64,000 bases of DNA, from NCBI RefSeq assembly GCF_001280435.1, contig NZ_LBIP01000021.1:1-64000 (forward strand), given 5' to 3'. Of the stretch, positions 33,725 to 41,642 are shown piece by piece. Origin of the DNA: Mangrovimonas xylaniphaga (GTDB lineage Bacteria > Bacteroidota > Bacteroidia > Flavobacteriales > Flavobacteriaceae). Numbering within the stretch: position 1 is the stretch's first letter; each line of letters begins with the position of its first letter. The notes under the pieces are model-generated. The model saw nothing but the letters and a program-made list of their open reading frames with translations. It did no database searches and was not told the DNA's origin. The position numbers and the translations under genes were made by a program.

Positions 33725-35191
33725 ATGAATATATCAGCCATTACCACTTTAGGAGCTTTAAAAAAGGCAGGGTATAAATACCAGTCGATTAAAGATGAGT
33801 TGCGGAATAATCTAATAGAAAAGCTTAAAGAGGACGAGGAAACTTTTGAAGGCGTCCACGGATATGAGCATACCGTAATTCCTGAATTGGAGCGTGCCAT
33901 TTTATCCCGACATAACATTAATTTATTAGGATTGCGAGGACAGGCTAAAACAAGATTGGCGCGGCTGATGGTAAATTTGTTGGATGAATATATTCCGGTA
34001 GTGGAAGGTTCCGAAATCAATGACGATCCCCAAAGACCTTTGTCTAGATATGCTACAGAATTAATCAAAGAGAAAGGTGATGATACACCTATTGTTTGGT
34101 TGCATCGCAGTGAACGCTTTGCCGAAAAATTGGCAACGCCAGACGTTACGGTTGCCGATATTATTGGTGATGTAGATCCTATAAAAGCGGCCAATCTTAA
34201 ATTGAGTTATGCCGATGATCGTGTAATTCATTACGGGATGATTCCTAGGGCCAATCGGTGTATTTTTGTAATCAATGAATTGCCCGATCTACAGGCCAGA
34301 ATACAGGTGGCGTTGTTCAATATTTTGCAGGAAGGCGATATTCAGATTCGCGGATTTAAATTGCGTTTGCCTTTGGATATCCAATTTGTGTTCACGGCAA
34401 ATCCAGAGGATTACACCAATAGAGGTAGCATTGTAACCCCACTTAAAGACCGTATTGGTTCCCAGATTTTAACCCATTACCCACAAGATTTGGAAACCGC
34501 AAAACTCATTACCCAACAGGAAGCCAAATTGGATGCCAGACAAGCTGAAAAAATTATAGTGCCTGAATTGGCAAAGGATTTGTTGGAGCAAGTGGCTTTT
34601 GAAGCACGGGAAAGTGAGTTTATAGATGCCAAAAGTGGCGTGAGTGCCAGATTGGGAATTACGGCCTATGAAAATTTATTGAGTACAGCCGAACGTCGCG
34701 CCTTGCAATGTGAAGATGAAAGCACCACCGTACGTATGGGAGATTTTATGGGAATCATCCCGTCGATCACGGGGAAAGTAGAATTGGTGTATGAAGGAGA
34801 GCAGGAAGGAGCTTCTGTTGTGGCTTATAATTTAATAGGGGATGCCGTAAAATCGTTGTTTGTGGAACTGTTCCCTAAGATTGAAAAACTGAAAAAGGAA
34901 GGCGATGCCACACCTTATGATGATATTGTTTCTTGGTTTTTTAATCAAAAGGAAGGTTTTGAATTATTGGACGATGTGCCCGATAGGGATTACCAACAGT
35001 TATTAGATAGCATCCAGCCATTGGGCGCTTTGTTGGAAGAATATGCTCCAGATATCCCAGAATCCGATACGTATTTTGTGAAGGAGTTTGTACTATGGGC
35101 TTTGGTTGAATTTAAACAATTGAGTAAATACCGTTTCACCGAAGGCATACAATTTAAAGATCCTTATGGTAGTTTTTTCGGAGGGATTTAA
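33725..35191 (+). CDS. MoxR/Mg-chelatase-like AAA+ ATPase with atypical Walker motifs
   Basis: The 488-aa ATPase forms a gene pair with the upstream VWA protein. It has the AAA+ layout, but its P-loop reads GLRGQAKT (69-76) with Ala in place of the third Gly, and the Walker B motif reads FVINELPDL with Asn184 in place of Asp before Glu185. Sensor region TANPEDYTNRGSIVTPLKDR and the arginine-rich QIRGFKLRLP insertion match the magnesium-chelatase/sigma54-interaction-like family in which INELPDL is usual. ATP hydrolysis may be slow or depend on the partner. The stop overlaps that of the convergent YdeI-like gene (TTAA). Confidence 0.82.
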   Translation: MNISAITTLGALKKAGYKYQSIKDELRNNLIEKLKEDEETFEGVHGYEHTVIPELERAILSRHNINLLGLRGQAKTRLARLMVNLLDEYIPVVEGSEINDDPQRPLSRYATELIKEKGDDTPIVWLHRSERFAEKLATPDVTVADIIGDVDPIKAANLKLSYADDRVIHYGMIPRANRCIFVINELPDLQARIQVALFNILQEGDIQIRGFKLRLPLDIQFVFTANPEDYTNRGSIVTPLKDRIGSQILTHYPQDLETAKLITQQEAKLDARQAEKIIVPELAKDLLEQVAFEARESEFIDAKSGVSARLGITAYENLLSTAERRALQCEDESTTVRMGDFMGIIPSITGKVELVYEGEQEGASVVAYNLIGDAVKSLFVELFPKIEKLKKEGDATPYDDIVSWFFNQKEGFELLDDVPDRDYQQLLDSIQPLGALLEEYAPDIPESDTYFVKEFVLWALVEFKQLSKYRFTEGIQFKDPYGSFFGGI

Positions 35192-35769
35192 TAGCCGCCA
35201 CGACTTTTAATATTATCTCCACATAGCTGCACGATTTCTGAAATACGTTTGGCCCTAGTGGCTTCACGTTTGGCTTGGTTCAACCAATATAAATAGCTTT
35301 TTCTATAGGAAGGTGCAAAGCTTTGGTAATTCTTAAAAGCCTTGGGATGTTGGTTGAAAGCTTCTTGAAGATCTTCGGGGATGATACCATTCTCAACATC
35401 GTCCAAACTTGTCCAACTGCCATTGTCCTTGGCAATTGCTATAGTTTTTAGGCCACTTTCATGCATTAGGTCGGCTTCCAAAAGCTCTTCGATGTAGCGT
35501 TTGTTCACGGCACTCCATACACTTTTAGGATTTCTTGGGGTGAAGTATTGTCGTCGTTTGCCATCTCCCAAACTTTTTACCGTGGAATCAATCCAACCAA
35601 AACAAATGGCCACTTTCACAGCTTCTTCCCAACGCATACTATCATTGTCATGTCCTACCTTATAAAAAATAAGGTAAACACCTTTGTGTTGGGAGTGGTT
35701 GCTCAAGAGCCATTCCCGCCATGCTTCATGGGTTTTAAAATAGAGTTCCGGAATATGGGACATGTGCAA
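35188..35769 (-). CDS. YdeI/OmpD-associated family protein
   Basis: The 193-aa soluble protein has the family features TREWLxxNH-like start (AWREWLLSNHSQHKGVYLIFYKVG), WEEAVKVAICFGWIDSTVKSL, RRQYFTPRNPKSVWSAVNK and a C-terminal helix with YLYWLNQAKREATRAKRI. This is the YdeI/OmdA family, in which E. coli YdeI is linked to antimicrobial-peptide resistance; the biochemical role is unknown. The start could be ATG 35769 or 35763. It lies 5 bases downstream of the trehalose gene start region's opposite end and shares the strand with otsAB, so co-transcription is possible as a second or separate unit. Confidence 0.82.
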   Translation of the reverse strand: MHMSHIPELYFKTHEAWREWLLSNHSQHKGVYLIFYKVGHDNDSMRWEEAVKVAICFGWIDSTVKSLGDGKRRQYFTPRNPKSVWSAVNKRYIEELLEADLMHESGLKTIAIAKDNGSWTSLDDVENGIIPEDLQEAFNQHPKAFKNYQSFAPSYRKSYLYWLNQAKREATRAKRISEIVQLCGDNIKSRGGY

Positions 35770-35774
35770 AGGAC

Positions 35775-37985
35775 TTAATTGGCTATAAACTTTTCTAGCA
35801 GTACCCTTACTTCGTCGGTATCCTTGATGTAGTATTTGGCTTTGGTGGTTTTGGAAGCTACCTTCACAGTATATGCCGATTTTGGCAATTCCTCAAACAT
35901 ATATTCATCGGTCCAGTCATCTCCAATGGCAAAAACAAAGTCGTAGGTGTCTTCTGGAATCAATCGTAAGCAAGCACGCCCTTTATTTACATTACTGCTT
36001 TTTATTTCGATGACTTTGTTTCCAGAAAGTACGCTGAGGTTGTCGTTGGAAATCAATCCTGTAAGGACGGTGTTCAATTCCATAGTACGAATTTGTGCCA
36101 ATTCAGGATCGGCTTTTCGATAGTGCCATGCCAAAGAGTATTGTTTGGTTTCAATAAAGGTTCCCGGGGTACGGTCTACAAAGGTTTCCAAGATTGGCCT
36201 TACGTTTTCCATCCAATCGTTTTTAAGATGCTCCAGGGCTTCCCAGTTTTTATCGGGACGTTTGAGCCAAACCCCGTGGTCTGTAATAAGATTGTAATTT
36301 TTATTTCCAAACCATTTGTTGAAGGTATTTTGGTCCCGTCCACTTATGATTACCAAGTCTGTATTTTCTTGTTCACTTAATTTATCCAAAAGCGCATATA
36401 ATTGGTCATCTGGACTGGCATCTTTCGGATTGTCCTTAAAGCCAACCAAGGTGCCATCATAATCCAAGAACAGGAGTCTCTTTTTTGCTTTTTTATAATC
36501 GGCGAACATCTCTTTTTGTAAGTTGTCATCAAGGCGCTGTGCCACGGCAACGGATTCGGTTACCTTGGTTGCATTAAGAGACTTCATAAATTCATCCGCC
36601 CACTTTTCTACGGTGTAGCGTTTGAGTCTTTTTTGAAGAATTTTGGTGCGTTTGTGCTGTTCTTCCAAAGGCATTTCCAAAGCCTGTTTTAAGGTGTTGG
36701 CGATGTCCTCGAAGTTATTGGGGTTGATGAGCAAGGCTTCGTTCATTTCTTTGGAAGCTCCTGCCATTTCACTTAAAATCAACACGCCATCTTCATTCAC
36801 TCTTGTGGCAATGTATTCTTTGGCTACCAAATTCATCCCGTCACGGAGTGGGGTAATAATGGCCACATCGGAAGACGTGTATAGGTCGATTAAATTTTCA
36901 AAAGGCATGGCTCTGTAAAAGTACCAAATTGGCGTCCAGCTTACCGTAGAAAACTCACCATTGATACGCCCTACCAACTCATCGGTTTCCCGTTTTAAAC
37001 GTTGGTATTGTGGGACATTGGATCGGGAGGGAACGGCCAACATGATTAACCGTACTTTTTCCTTGAATTCGGGGTATTTGTTTAGGAAATATTCAAAGGC
37101 ACGTAATCTGTTTGGAATTCCTTTGGTATAGTCCAATCGGTCTATGGACAGAATCATTTTTGCGTCAGGGGATTGTTCGATATGGTCATCCAACCGGCGT
37201 TGCAATTCCGATTTTTCGTCGGGTCCCATTTGGTTGTGCCTAAGGGCTGCATCGTGAAATTTGGCATAGTCAATTCCCATTGGGAAGGAGTCTACCTTCA
37301 CCGTACGATCGCCATAGGTGATTTTATTGAATTTCACATCTAAACGTAAAATACGTTTTACCGAACTCAAAAAGTGGCGTTCATAGTCATACGTGTGAAA
37401 GCCTAGTAAATCGGCTCCCAACATGCCTTTTAAAAGTTCTTCACGCCAAGGGAAGGTTCTGAAAATTTCATAGGAAGGATAGGGGATGTGCAAAAAGAAC
37501 CCAATGGTAGTATTGGGTTTTTTGTCCCTGATCAGTTCAGGCAGCAGTAACAATTGATAATCGTGTACCCAAACCGTATCGCCATCTTCAAGGTTCTCCA
37601 CTACCACATCGGCAAATTTCTGGTTCACTTCGATGTAGGAGTCCCATTGGTCTTTTTCAAATTCGGTGTATTCCATAAAGTAGTGGAAAAGAGGCCAAAG
37701 GGTTTTGTTGCTGAATCCATAATAGAAATTCTCAACATCTTCTTCGTTTAGCGGAACGGCCACACATTTTTCTTTCTTAATGGCTTTATCGACTTCTTTT
37801 GAGAGGTCCTCGTCCAATTCCTCTTCGGTCAATCCAGACCATCCTATCCATATGCCATTGCCATCTGCATGAACCGATTTCATTCCTGTAGCAAGTCCTC
37901 CTACGCTCGGGACAATGTTCAGGGAATTCTGTTCTATTTTAACCTGCAGTGGTAGTCTATTGGATACGATGATGGTTTTACTCAT
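35775..37985 (-). CDS. bifunctional trehalose-6-phosphate synthase/phosphatase
   Basis: This 736-aa fusion makes trehalose from UDP-glucose and glucose-6-phosphate. Residues 1-460 are a GT20 synthase, with VSNRLPL, GWSGL, VWVHDYQL, FLHIPYPSYEIFRTFPWREELL, DRLDYTKGI and PLRDGMNLVAKEY. Residues about 485-736 are a HAD-type phosphatase with LFLDYDGTLVGF and IGDDWTDEYMF. Both active sites look intact. Trehalose protects against salt and drying, in keeping with a marine organism. It is divergent from the GH15 gene over 92 bases. The fused OtsA-OtsB layout resembles eukaryotic TPS proteins and is frequent in Bacteroidota. Confidence 0.95.
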   Translation of the reverse strand: MSKTIIVSNRLPLQVKIEQNSLNIVPSVGGLATGMKSVHADGNGIWIGWSGLTEEELDEDLSKEVDKAIKKEKCVAVPLNEEDVENFYYGFSNKTLWPLFHYFMEYTEFEKDQWDSYIEVNQKFADVVVENLEDGDTVWVHDYQLLLLPELIRDKKPNTTIGFFLHIPYPSYEIFRTFPWREELLKGMLGADLLGFHTYDYERHFLSSVKRILRLDVKFNKITYGDRTVKVDSFPMGIDYAKFHDAALRHNQMGPDEKSELQRRLDDHIEQSPDAKMILSIDRLDYTKGIPNRLRAFEYFLNKYPEFKEKVRLIMLAVPSRSNVPQYQRLKRETDELVGRINGEFSTVSWTPIWYFYRAMPFENLIDLYTSSDVAIITPLRDGMNLVAKEYIATRVNEDGVLILSEMAGASKEMNEALLINPNNFEDIANTLKQALEMPLEEQHKRTKILQKRLKRYTVEKWADEFMKSLNATKVTESVAVAQRLDDNLQKEMFADYKKAKKRLLFLDYDGTLVGFKDNPKDASPDDQLYALLDKLSEQENTDLVIISGRDQNTFNKWFGNKNYNLITDHGVWLKRPDKNWEALEHLKNDWMENVRPILETFVDRTPGTFIETKQYSLAWHYRKADPELAQIRTMELNTVLTGLISNDNLSVLSGNKVIEIKSSNVNKGRACLRLIPEDTYDFVFAIGDDWTDEYMFEELPKSAYTVKVASKTTKAKYYIKDTDEVRVLLEKFIAN

Positions 37986-38077
37986 GAATTTTGATTTATA
38001 AAATTGTTTATACTGTGAATTTTGTTAATTTAATGAAAAATTGAACGTTTTCCATATCAAAAAAGAAAAAAGAATTA

Positions 38078-39877
38078 ATGAACAACTTAGACTACGGTAT
38101 CATAGGGAATTGCAGAAGCGCTGCATTGGTCTCTAAAACAGGAGCTATAGAATGGTGTTGCCTTCCGGAATTCGATTCCTCTTCGGTATTCGCGAAATTA
38201 TTGGATGAAAGTATTGGGGGAAGTTTCGAGATTTTGGTGGATGAATCCTATACAATTACCCAAAAATATATTGAGAATACTACAATTTTGGTAACCGCCT
38301 TTAGTAGTGGCAATGATGTATTTGAAGTGCATGATTTTATGCCACGTTATTACAAGGCTCATGGAGGCTATCAGTCGCCACCGGAGATCATTAGATACAT
38401 TCAATATATTTCGGGGAAACCAACGTTTAGAGTGCTGTACAACCCCAAATTGGAATATGCCAAAGGTGTCACCGAAATGTACATTAAGGAACATTTTATT
38501 GTGAGTTTAACTTATGGAGATAAGTTTGACACCTTGTTTTTATATTCCAATTTTGATAAGGAAAAGATCGTCAACGGAGAGCCAATAGAGCTTACAGAAG
38601 ATGGCTATTTTTTGGTGGGATATAATGAAAAGGTATTTGAAACTACGGTAGAGAGTATGTATTTGGAACATCAGCGCACCAAAGTATATTGGTTGAATTG
38701 GATGGACCGGACTCCAAAATACAAACGTTACCAAAAGGAAATTGCTAGAAGCGCCTTAACCTTGAAATTGTTGACCTACGACAAAACGGGAGCTGTGTTG
38801 GCGGCTGCTACTACGTCCTTACCAGAAACTATAGGAGAAGTCCGTAATTGGGATTATAGGTTTTGTTGGATTAGGGATGCTTCCATGGTGATAAAAGTGG
38901 TATCCAAATTAGGGCATAAAAATATTGCTAAGCGGTATTTGAAGTTCATTATGGATTTGATTCCAGATAAGGATGAGAAGCTCCAGATTATGTACGGCAT
39001 CAACAAGGAGAAAATGCTCACCGAAGTTACTCTGGGGCATTTAAGCGGATATAAAAATTCCACTCCGGTACGTGTGGGTAATGCCGCTTATAAGCAGAAG
39101 CAGAATGATATTTACGGGATCTTGATGGATGTGATTCACCAACAGTTTGTCAATTTTTCTATGGATATAGAGCATACCGAGGAGATTTGGACTATTACCA
39201 AAGGAATTGTTTGGGTGGTGAACCGTCACTGGAAAGAAGCCGATAAGGGGATTTGGGAATTTAGGGCAGAAGACAGGCATTTTACTTTTTCCAAAGTGCT
39301 GTGTTGGGTGGCCGTAGACAAGGCCATCAAGGTGGCTGAACTCTTGAACAAACAGAACAAAGTCACCAAATGGAAAAAGATAGCCTCCGAAATTAAACAG
39401 GACATCATGGATAAGGCTTGGAGTGAAGAAGCCAAGGCTTTTACACAGTCTTATGGTTCTCACGATCTAGATGCGTCCGTGTTGTTGATGGAGCCTTATG
39501 GTTTTATTGACGCAAGGGACCCGAAATACATCAGTACTGTAAATGCTATTGAGCGCGATTTGAGTAATGATGGGTTGCTGTATCGCTATAAAAACATGGA
39601 CGATTTTGGCTTGCCATCGTCCTCTTTTACCATTTGTACGTTTTGGTTCATCAATAGTTTGTACAAAATAGGAGAGGTGCAAAAAGCAAAACAATGGTTT
39701 GATAGATTATTGTCCTACAGTAACCATTTAGGATTGTTCAGTGAGGATATCGATTTTAAAACCAAACGTTTGTTGGGTAATTTCCCTCAGGCCTACTCGC
39801 ATTTAGCCTTGATAGAAACCGCCATCAACTTGTCTAATGTTACCGATGATGAGCGCGTATTGGATAAGATGCGTTAA
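38078..39877 (+). CDS. glycoside hydrolase family 15 (probable trehalase/glucoamylase)
   Basis: The 599-aa protein starts with the trehalase-like N-terminal domain (LDYGIIGNCRSAALVSKTGAIEWCCLPEFDS) and continues with the GH15 alpha/alpha barrel. It contains EVRNWDYRFCWIRDAS, the general acid Glu in KGIWEFR and the general base Glu in LFSEDIDFKTKRLLGNFPQAYSH. No signal peptide is present. Bacterial GH15 enzymes cleave trehalose or alpha-glucans; its divergent position next to the trehalose synthase gene argues for trehalose turnover, though that is inference. It converges on the WD40-like gene with 3 bases between stops. Confidence 0.88.
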   Translation: MNNLDYGIIGNCRSAALVSKTGAIEWCCLPEFDSSSVFAKLLDESIGGSFEILVDESYTITQKYIENTTILVTAFSSGNDVFEVHDFMPRYYKAHGGYQSPPEIIRYIQYISGKPTFRVLYNPKLEYAKGVTEMYIKEHFIVSLTYGDKFDTLFLYSNFDKEKIVNGEPIELTEDGYFLVGYNEKVFETTVESMYLEHQRTKVYWLNWMDRTPKYKRYQKEIARSALTLKLLTYDKTGAVLAAATTSLPETIGEVRNWDYRFCWIRDASMVIKVVSKLGHKNIAKRYLKFIMDLIPDKDEKLQIMYGINKEKMLTEVTLGHLSGYKNSTPVRVGNAAYKQKQNDIYGILMDVIHQQFVNFSMDIEHTEEIWTITKGIVWVVNRHWKEADKGIWEFRAEDRHFTFSKVLCWVAVDKAIKVAELLNKQNKVTKWKKIASEIKQDIMDKAWSEEAKAFTQSYGSHDLDASVLLMEPYGFIDARDPKYISTVNAIERDLSNDGLLYRYKNMDDFGLPSSSFTICTFWFINSLYKIGEVQKAKQWFDRLLSYSNHLGLFSEDIDFKTKRLLGNFPQAYSHLALIETAINLSNVTDDERVLDKMR

Positions 39878-39880
39878 GCC

Positions 39881-41158
39881 TTAGTTGGATTTTTTATAAT
39901 TGAATTTCACAGTTTCCACTTCTCCAGATTTGTTGTGGATATCAACATAGACATTCATTTCGGTGTCGCTAATTTTTTCAAAGGTCATCCCTTCAAAAAC
40001 AACTTTTGTAGGGGTGATTTCTTTTAAGGAGAAATCTACCGTTTCGTCCTTTTCTTCCCAGCCGGTTAAATCATTTTTAAAATGTTTTAGTTGAAGAATC
40101 AAGGTGTTATTGACTTCACGGATGATTTCAATTTCATAAAAGGAGACTTTACCTTCGTTGATAAGCTTGAAAGTGGCCATCATGGAGCCTCCCGAGGGTT
40201 CGCTCCAGTTTTCTTCAGTTTGTCCACCAAGGGCTTCGCCTTTCCAGTTGCCAGAAATCCATGCAATATTATCTAGTTTGGGTTCGAGAAGTGTGGCAGC
40301 ATTTTCTGCTACAACCGCCAGCTTTGTACCGTCTGGACTAACCGCCATTCTGGTAATGTTGTGAAGGTTTAACTCTTTTAAACTTGCAATTTGAACCCAT
40401 TCTTTTCCTTGTTTAGGATTTAGGAGATAGATGTCCTCGTTTTTGGCCATTAGGATACTACCATCTTCTAACCAAACAAGATCTTCACTTTCGGGAAGAG
40501 TTTGGACAATAAGAGAGGATTTGTTTGTTTTTGGATTAAACGAACGGATTTCCCATTGTGGAGTTTCTTTGGAAATGTAACTTATTAAATTGGAGTTGGG
40601 AATGTTGAGTAGGGAACGTCCAATATTCCTTTGGATAGTATCTGCTTTGTGATGTTTTAGGTTGTATTCCACCAACGAAAGCATGTCTGGCTCTAAAACA
40701 GCTAAAACCAAGGTGTTTTTGTCTTTCCATACATGATAGCCAATCAGTAAATTATCTATAAGAACTTCCGAGGAGTCATCATTCAAGTTGTAACTATACA
40801 GTTTTTGGCTGTTATCCAATCCCAAATTGATGGCCGATACGGCCTTTTGACCAGGGATTTTAATGGGGGAGTATTTACTGCCTTCGGTGTTACAAAGCCA
40901 AGTTGTCTCACCTGTTTTCAAATTGTATTGGGCTATATCGGTTTGACCATTTCTAGTGGACGAAAAGACTAGGGTGTAGTTATCTAGAAACGACGGTTGG
41001 TTGTCATAACCTTCTTTGTTGGAAATATTTTGGATATTGGAAAGTTCCAATTTACCCGAGGATTGGTCAAGATCAAACAGAAATACATCGGTATTGGGTT
41101 GTGCATAAATTGTGGTTGTAATACACAATAAAAGGGATAATATAGAATAGCGCTTCAT
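39881..41158 (-). CDS. secreted WD40-like (PD40) protein with C-terminal DUF6265-like domain
   Basis: The 425-aa protein has a signal peptide ending ITTTIYAQ. A beta-propeller-like N-terminal region with TolB-type repeats follows (DNYTLVFSSTRNGQTDIAQYNLKTG, SPDGTKLAVVAEN), to about residue 290. The last 130 residues begin IAWISGNWKGEALGGQTEENW and continue EPSGGSMMATFKLINEGK, matching the DUF6265 family, which is often secreted and of unknown role. The domain order suggests a sensor or scavenging protein on the periplasmic side, but nothing establishes this. Monocistronic. Confidence 0.75.
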   Translation of the reverse strand: MKRYSILSLLLCITTTIYAQPNTDVFLFDLDQSSGKLELSNIQNISNKEGYDNQPSFLDNYTLVFSSTRNGQTDIAQYNLKTGETTWLCNTEGSKYSPIKIPGQKAVSAINLGLDNSQKLYSYNLNDDSSEVLIDNLLIGYHVWKDKNTLVLAVLEPDMLSLVEYNLKHHKADTIQRNIGRSLLNIPNSNLISYISKETPQWEIRSFNPKTNKSSLIVQTLPESEDLVWLEDGSILMAKNEDIYLLNPKQGKEWVQIASLKELNLHNITRMAVSPDGTKLAVVAENAATLLEPKLDNIAWISGNWKGEALGGQTEENWSEPSGGSMMATFKLINEGKVSFYEIEIIREVNNTLILQLKHFKNDLTGWEEKDETVDFSLKEITPTKVVFEGMTFEKISDTEMNVYVDIHNKSGEVETVKFNYKKSN

Positions 41159-41211
41159 GACTTTGTATTTAGGCTAAAGATATAAAGTTTATGAATTAAG
41201 TAGGTGAAAAC

Positions 41212-41241
41212 TTGCAAGTGTAAATTATATTACTACATTTG
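41212..41241 (+). promoter_or_regulatory. promoter of the blaI-M56 operon
   Basis: TTG at 41212-41214 is followed by 19 bases and TACATTTG (41234-41241), an exact TAnnTTTG -7 box. The -7 box lies inside the BlaI-type operator. Confidence 0.7.
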
Positions 41242-41246
41242 TAGTA
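41231..41246 (+). promoter_or_regulatory. BlaI-type operator
   Basis: TACTACATTTGTAGTA is a 16-base perfect palindrome (TACTACA-TT-TGTAGTA) of the TACA/TGTA type bound by BlaI/MecI repressors. It covers the -7 box of the promoter, so bound repressor would block transcription of blaI and the M56-amidase gene. Confidence 0.75.
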
Positions 41247-41260
41247 TTAAAACTATAATT

Positions 41261-41641
41261 GTGGATATAAAACAATTGAACAAATCGGAATTGCAAATCA
41301 TGAAATATCTATGGAGCCTCAAAAAGGGCTTCATGAAAGATATCGTAGAGCAATTTCCAGAACCTCGCCCTGCCTATACAACCATTTCAACCCTGTTGAA
41401 ACGTATGTGCGATAAGGATTATATAGGTTTCAATAGGTTGGGACGTGATAAGGAGTATTATCCCATACTTCAAAAGAACGACTATTTTTCCGGGCAGATG
41501 AAAGGCATGATCAAGCACTTTTTTAATAATTCTTCTTCGCAGTTTGCTTCGTTCTTTACAAAAAATACTGATTTGAGTATTCAGGAATTAGAAGAGTTGC
41601 AAGAGATGCTTCAAGAGAAAATCAATCAAAAAAAACAATAG
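41261..41641 (+). CDS. BlaI/MecI-family repressor
   Basis: This 126-aa winged-helix repressor (VDIKQLNKSELQIMKYLWSLKKGFMKDIV, YTTISTLLKRMCDKDYI) has the BlaI helix layout followed by a C-terminal dimer helix. GTG at 41261 is chosen because the in-frame ATG at 41204 lies upstream of the promoter and operator (41212-41246). The next gene encodes an M56-type sensor, starting 1 base after the stop, so the pair is a BlaI/BlaR-like system. Cleavage of the repressor by the activated M56 domain would release the operator. Confidence 0.9.
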   Translation: MDIKQLNKSELQIMKYLWSLKKGFMKDIVEQFPEPRPAYTTISTLLKRMCDKDYIGFNRLGRDKEYYPILQKNDYFSGQMKGMIKHFFNNSSSQFASFFTKNTDLSIQELEELQEMLQEKINQKKQ

Positions 41642-41642
41642 G

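Noticed and set aside
33649-34194. A 181-aa minus-strand frame opposite the AAA+ ATPase gene
   Set aside because: Fully antisense to a conserved ATPase; Ser-rich low-complexity translation with no motif.
41204-41260. ATG start of blaI at 41204
   Set aside because: It precedes the promoter and operator at 41212-41246; the residues before GTG 41261 do not resemble BlaI proteins.
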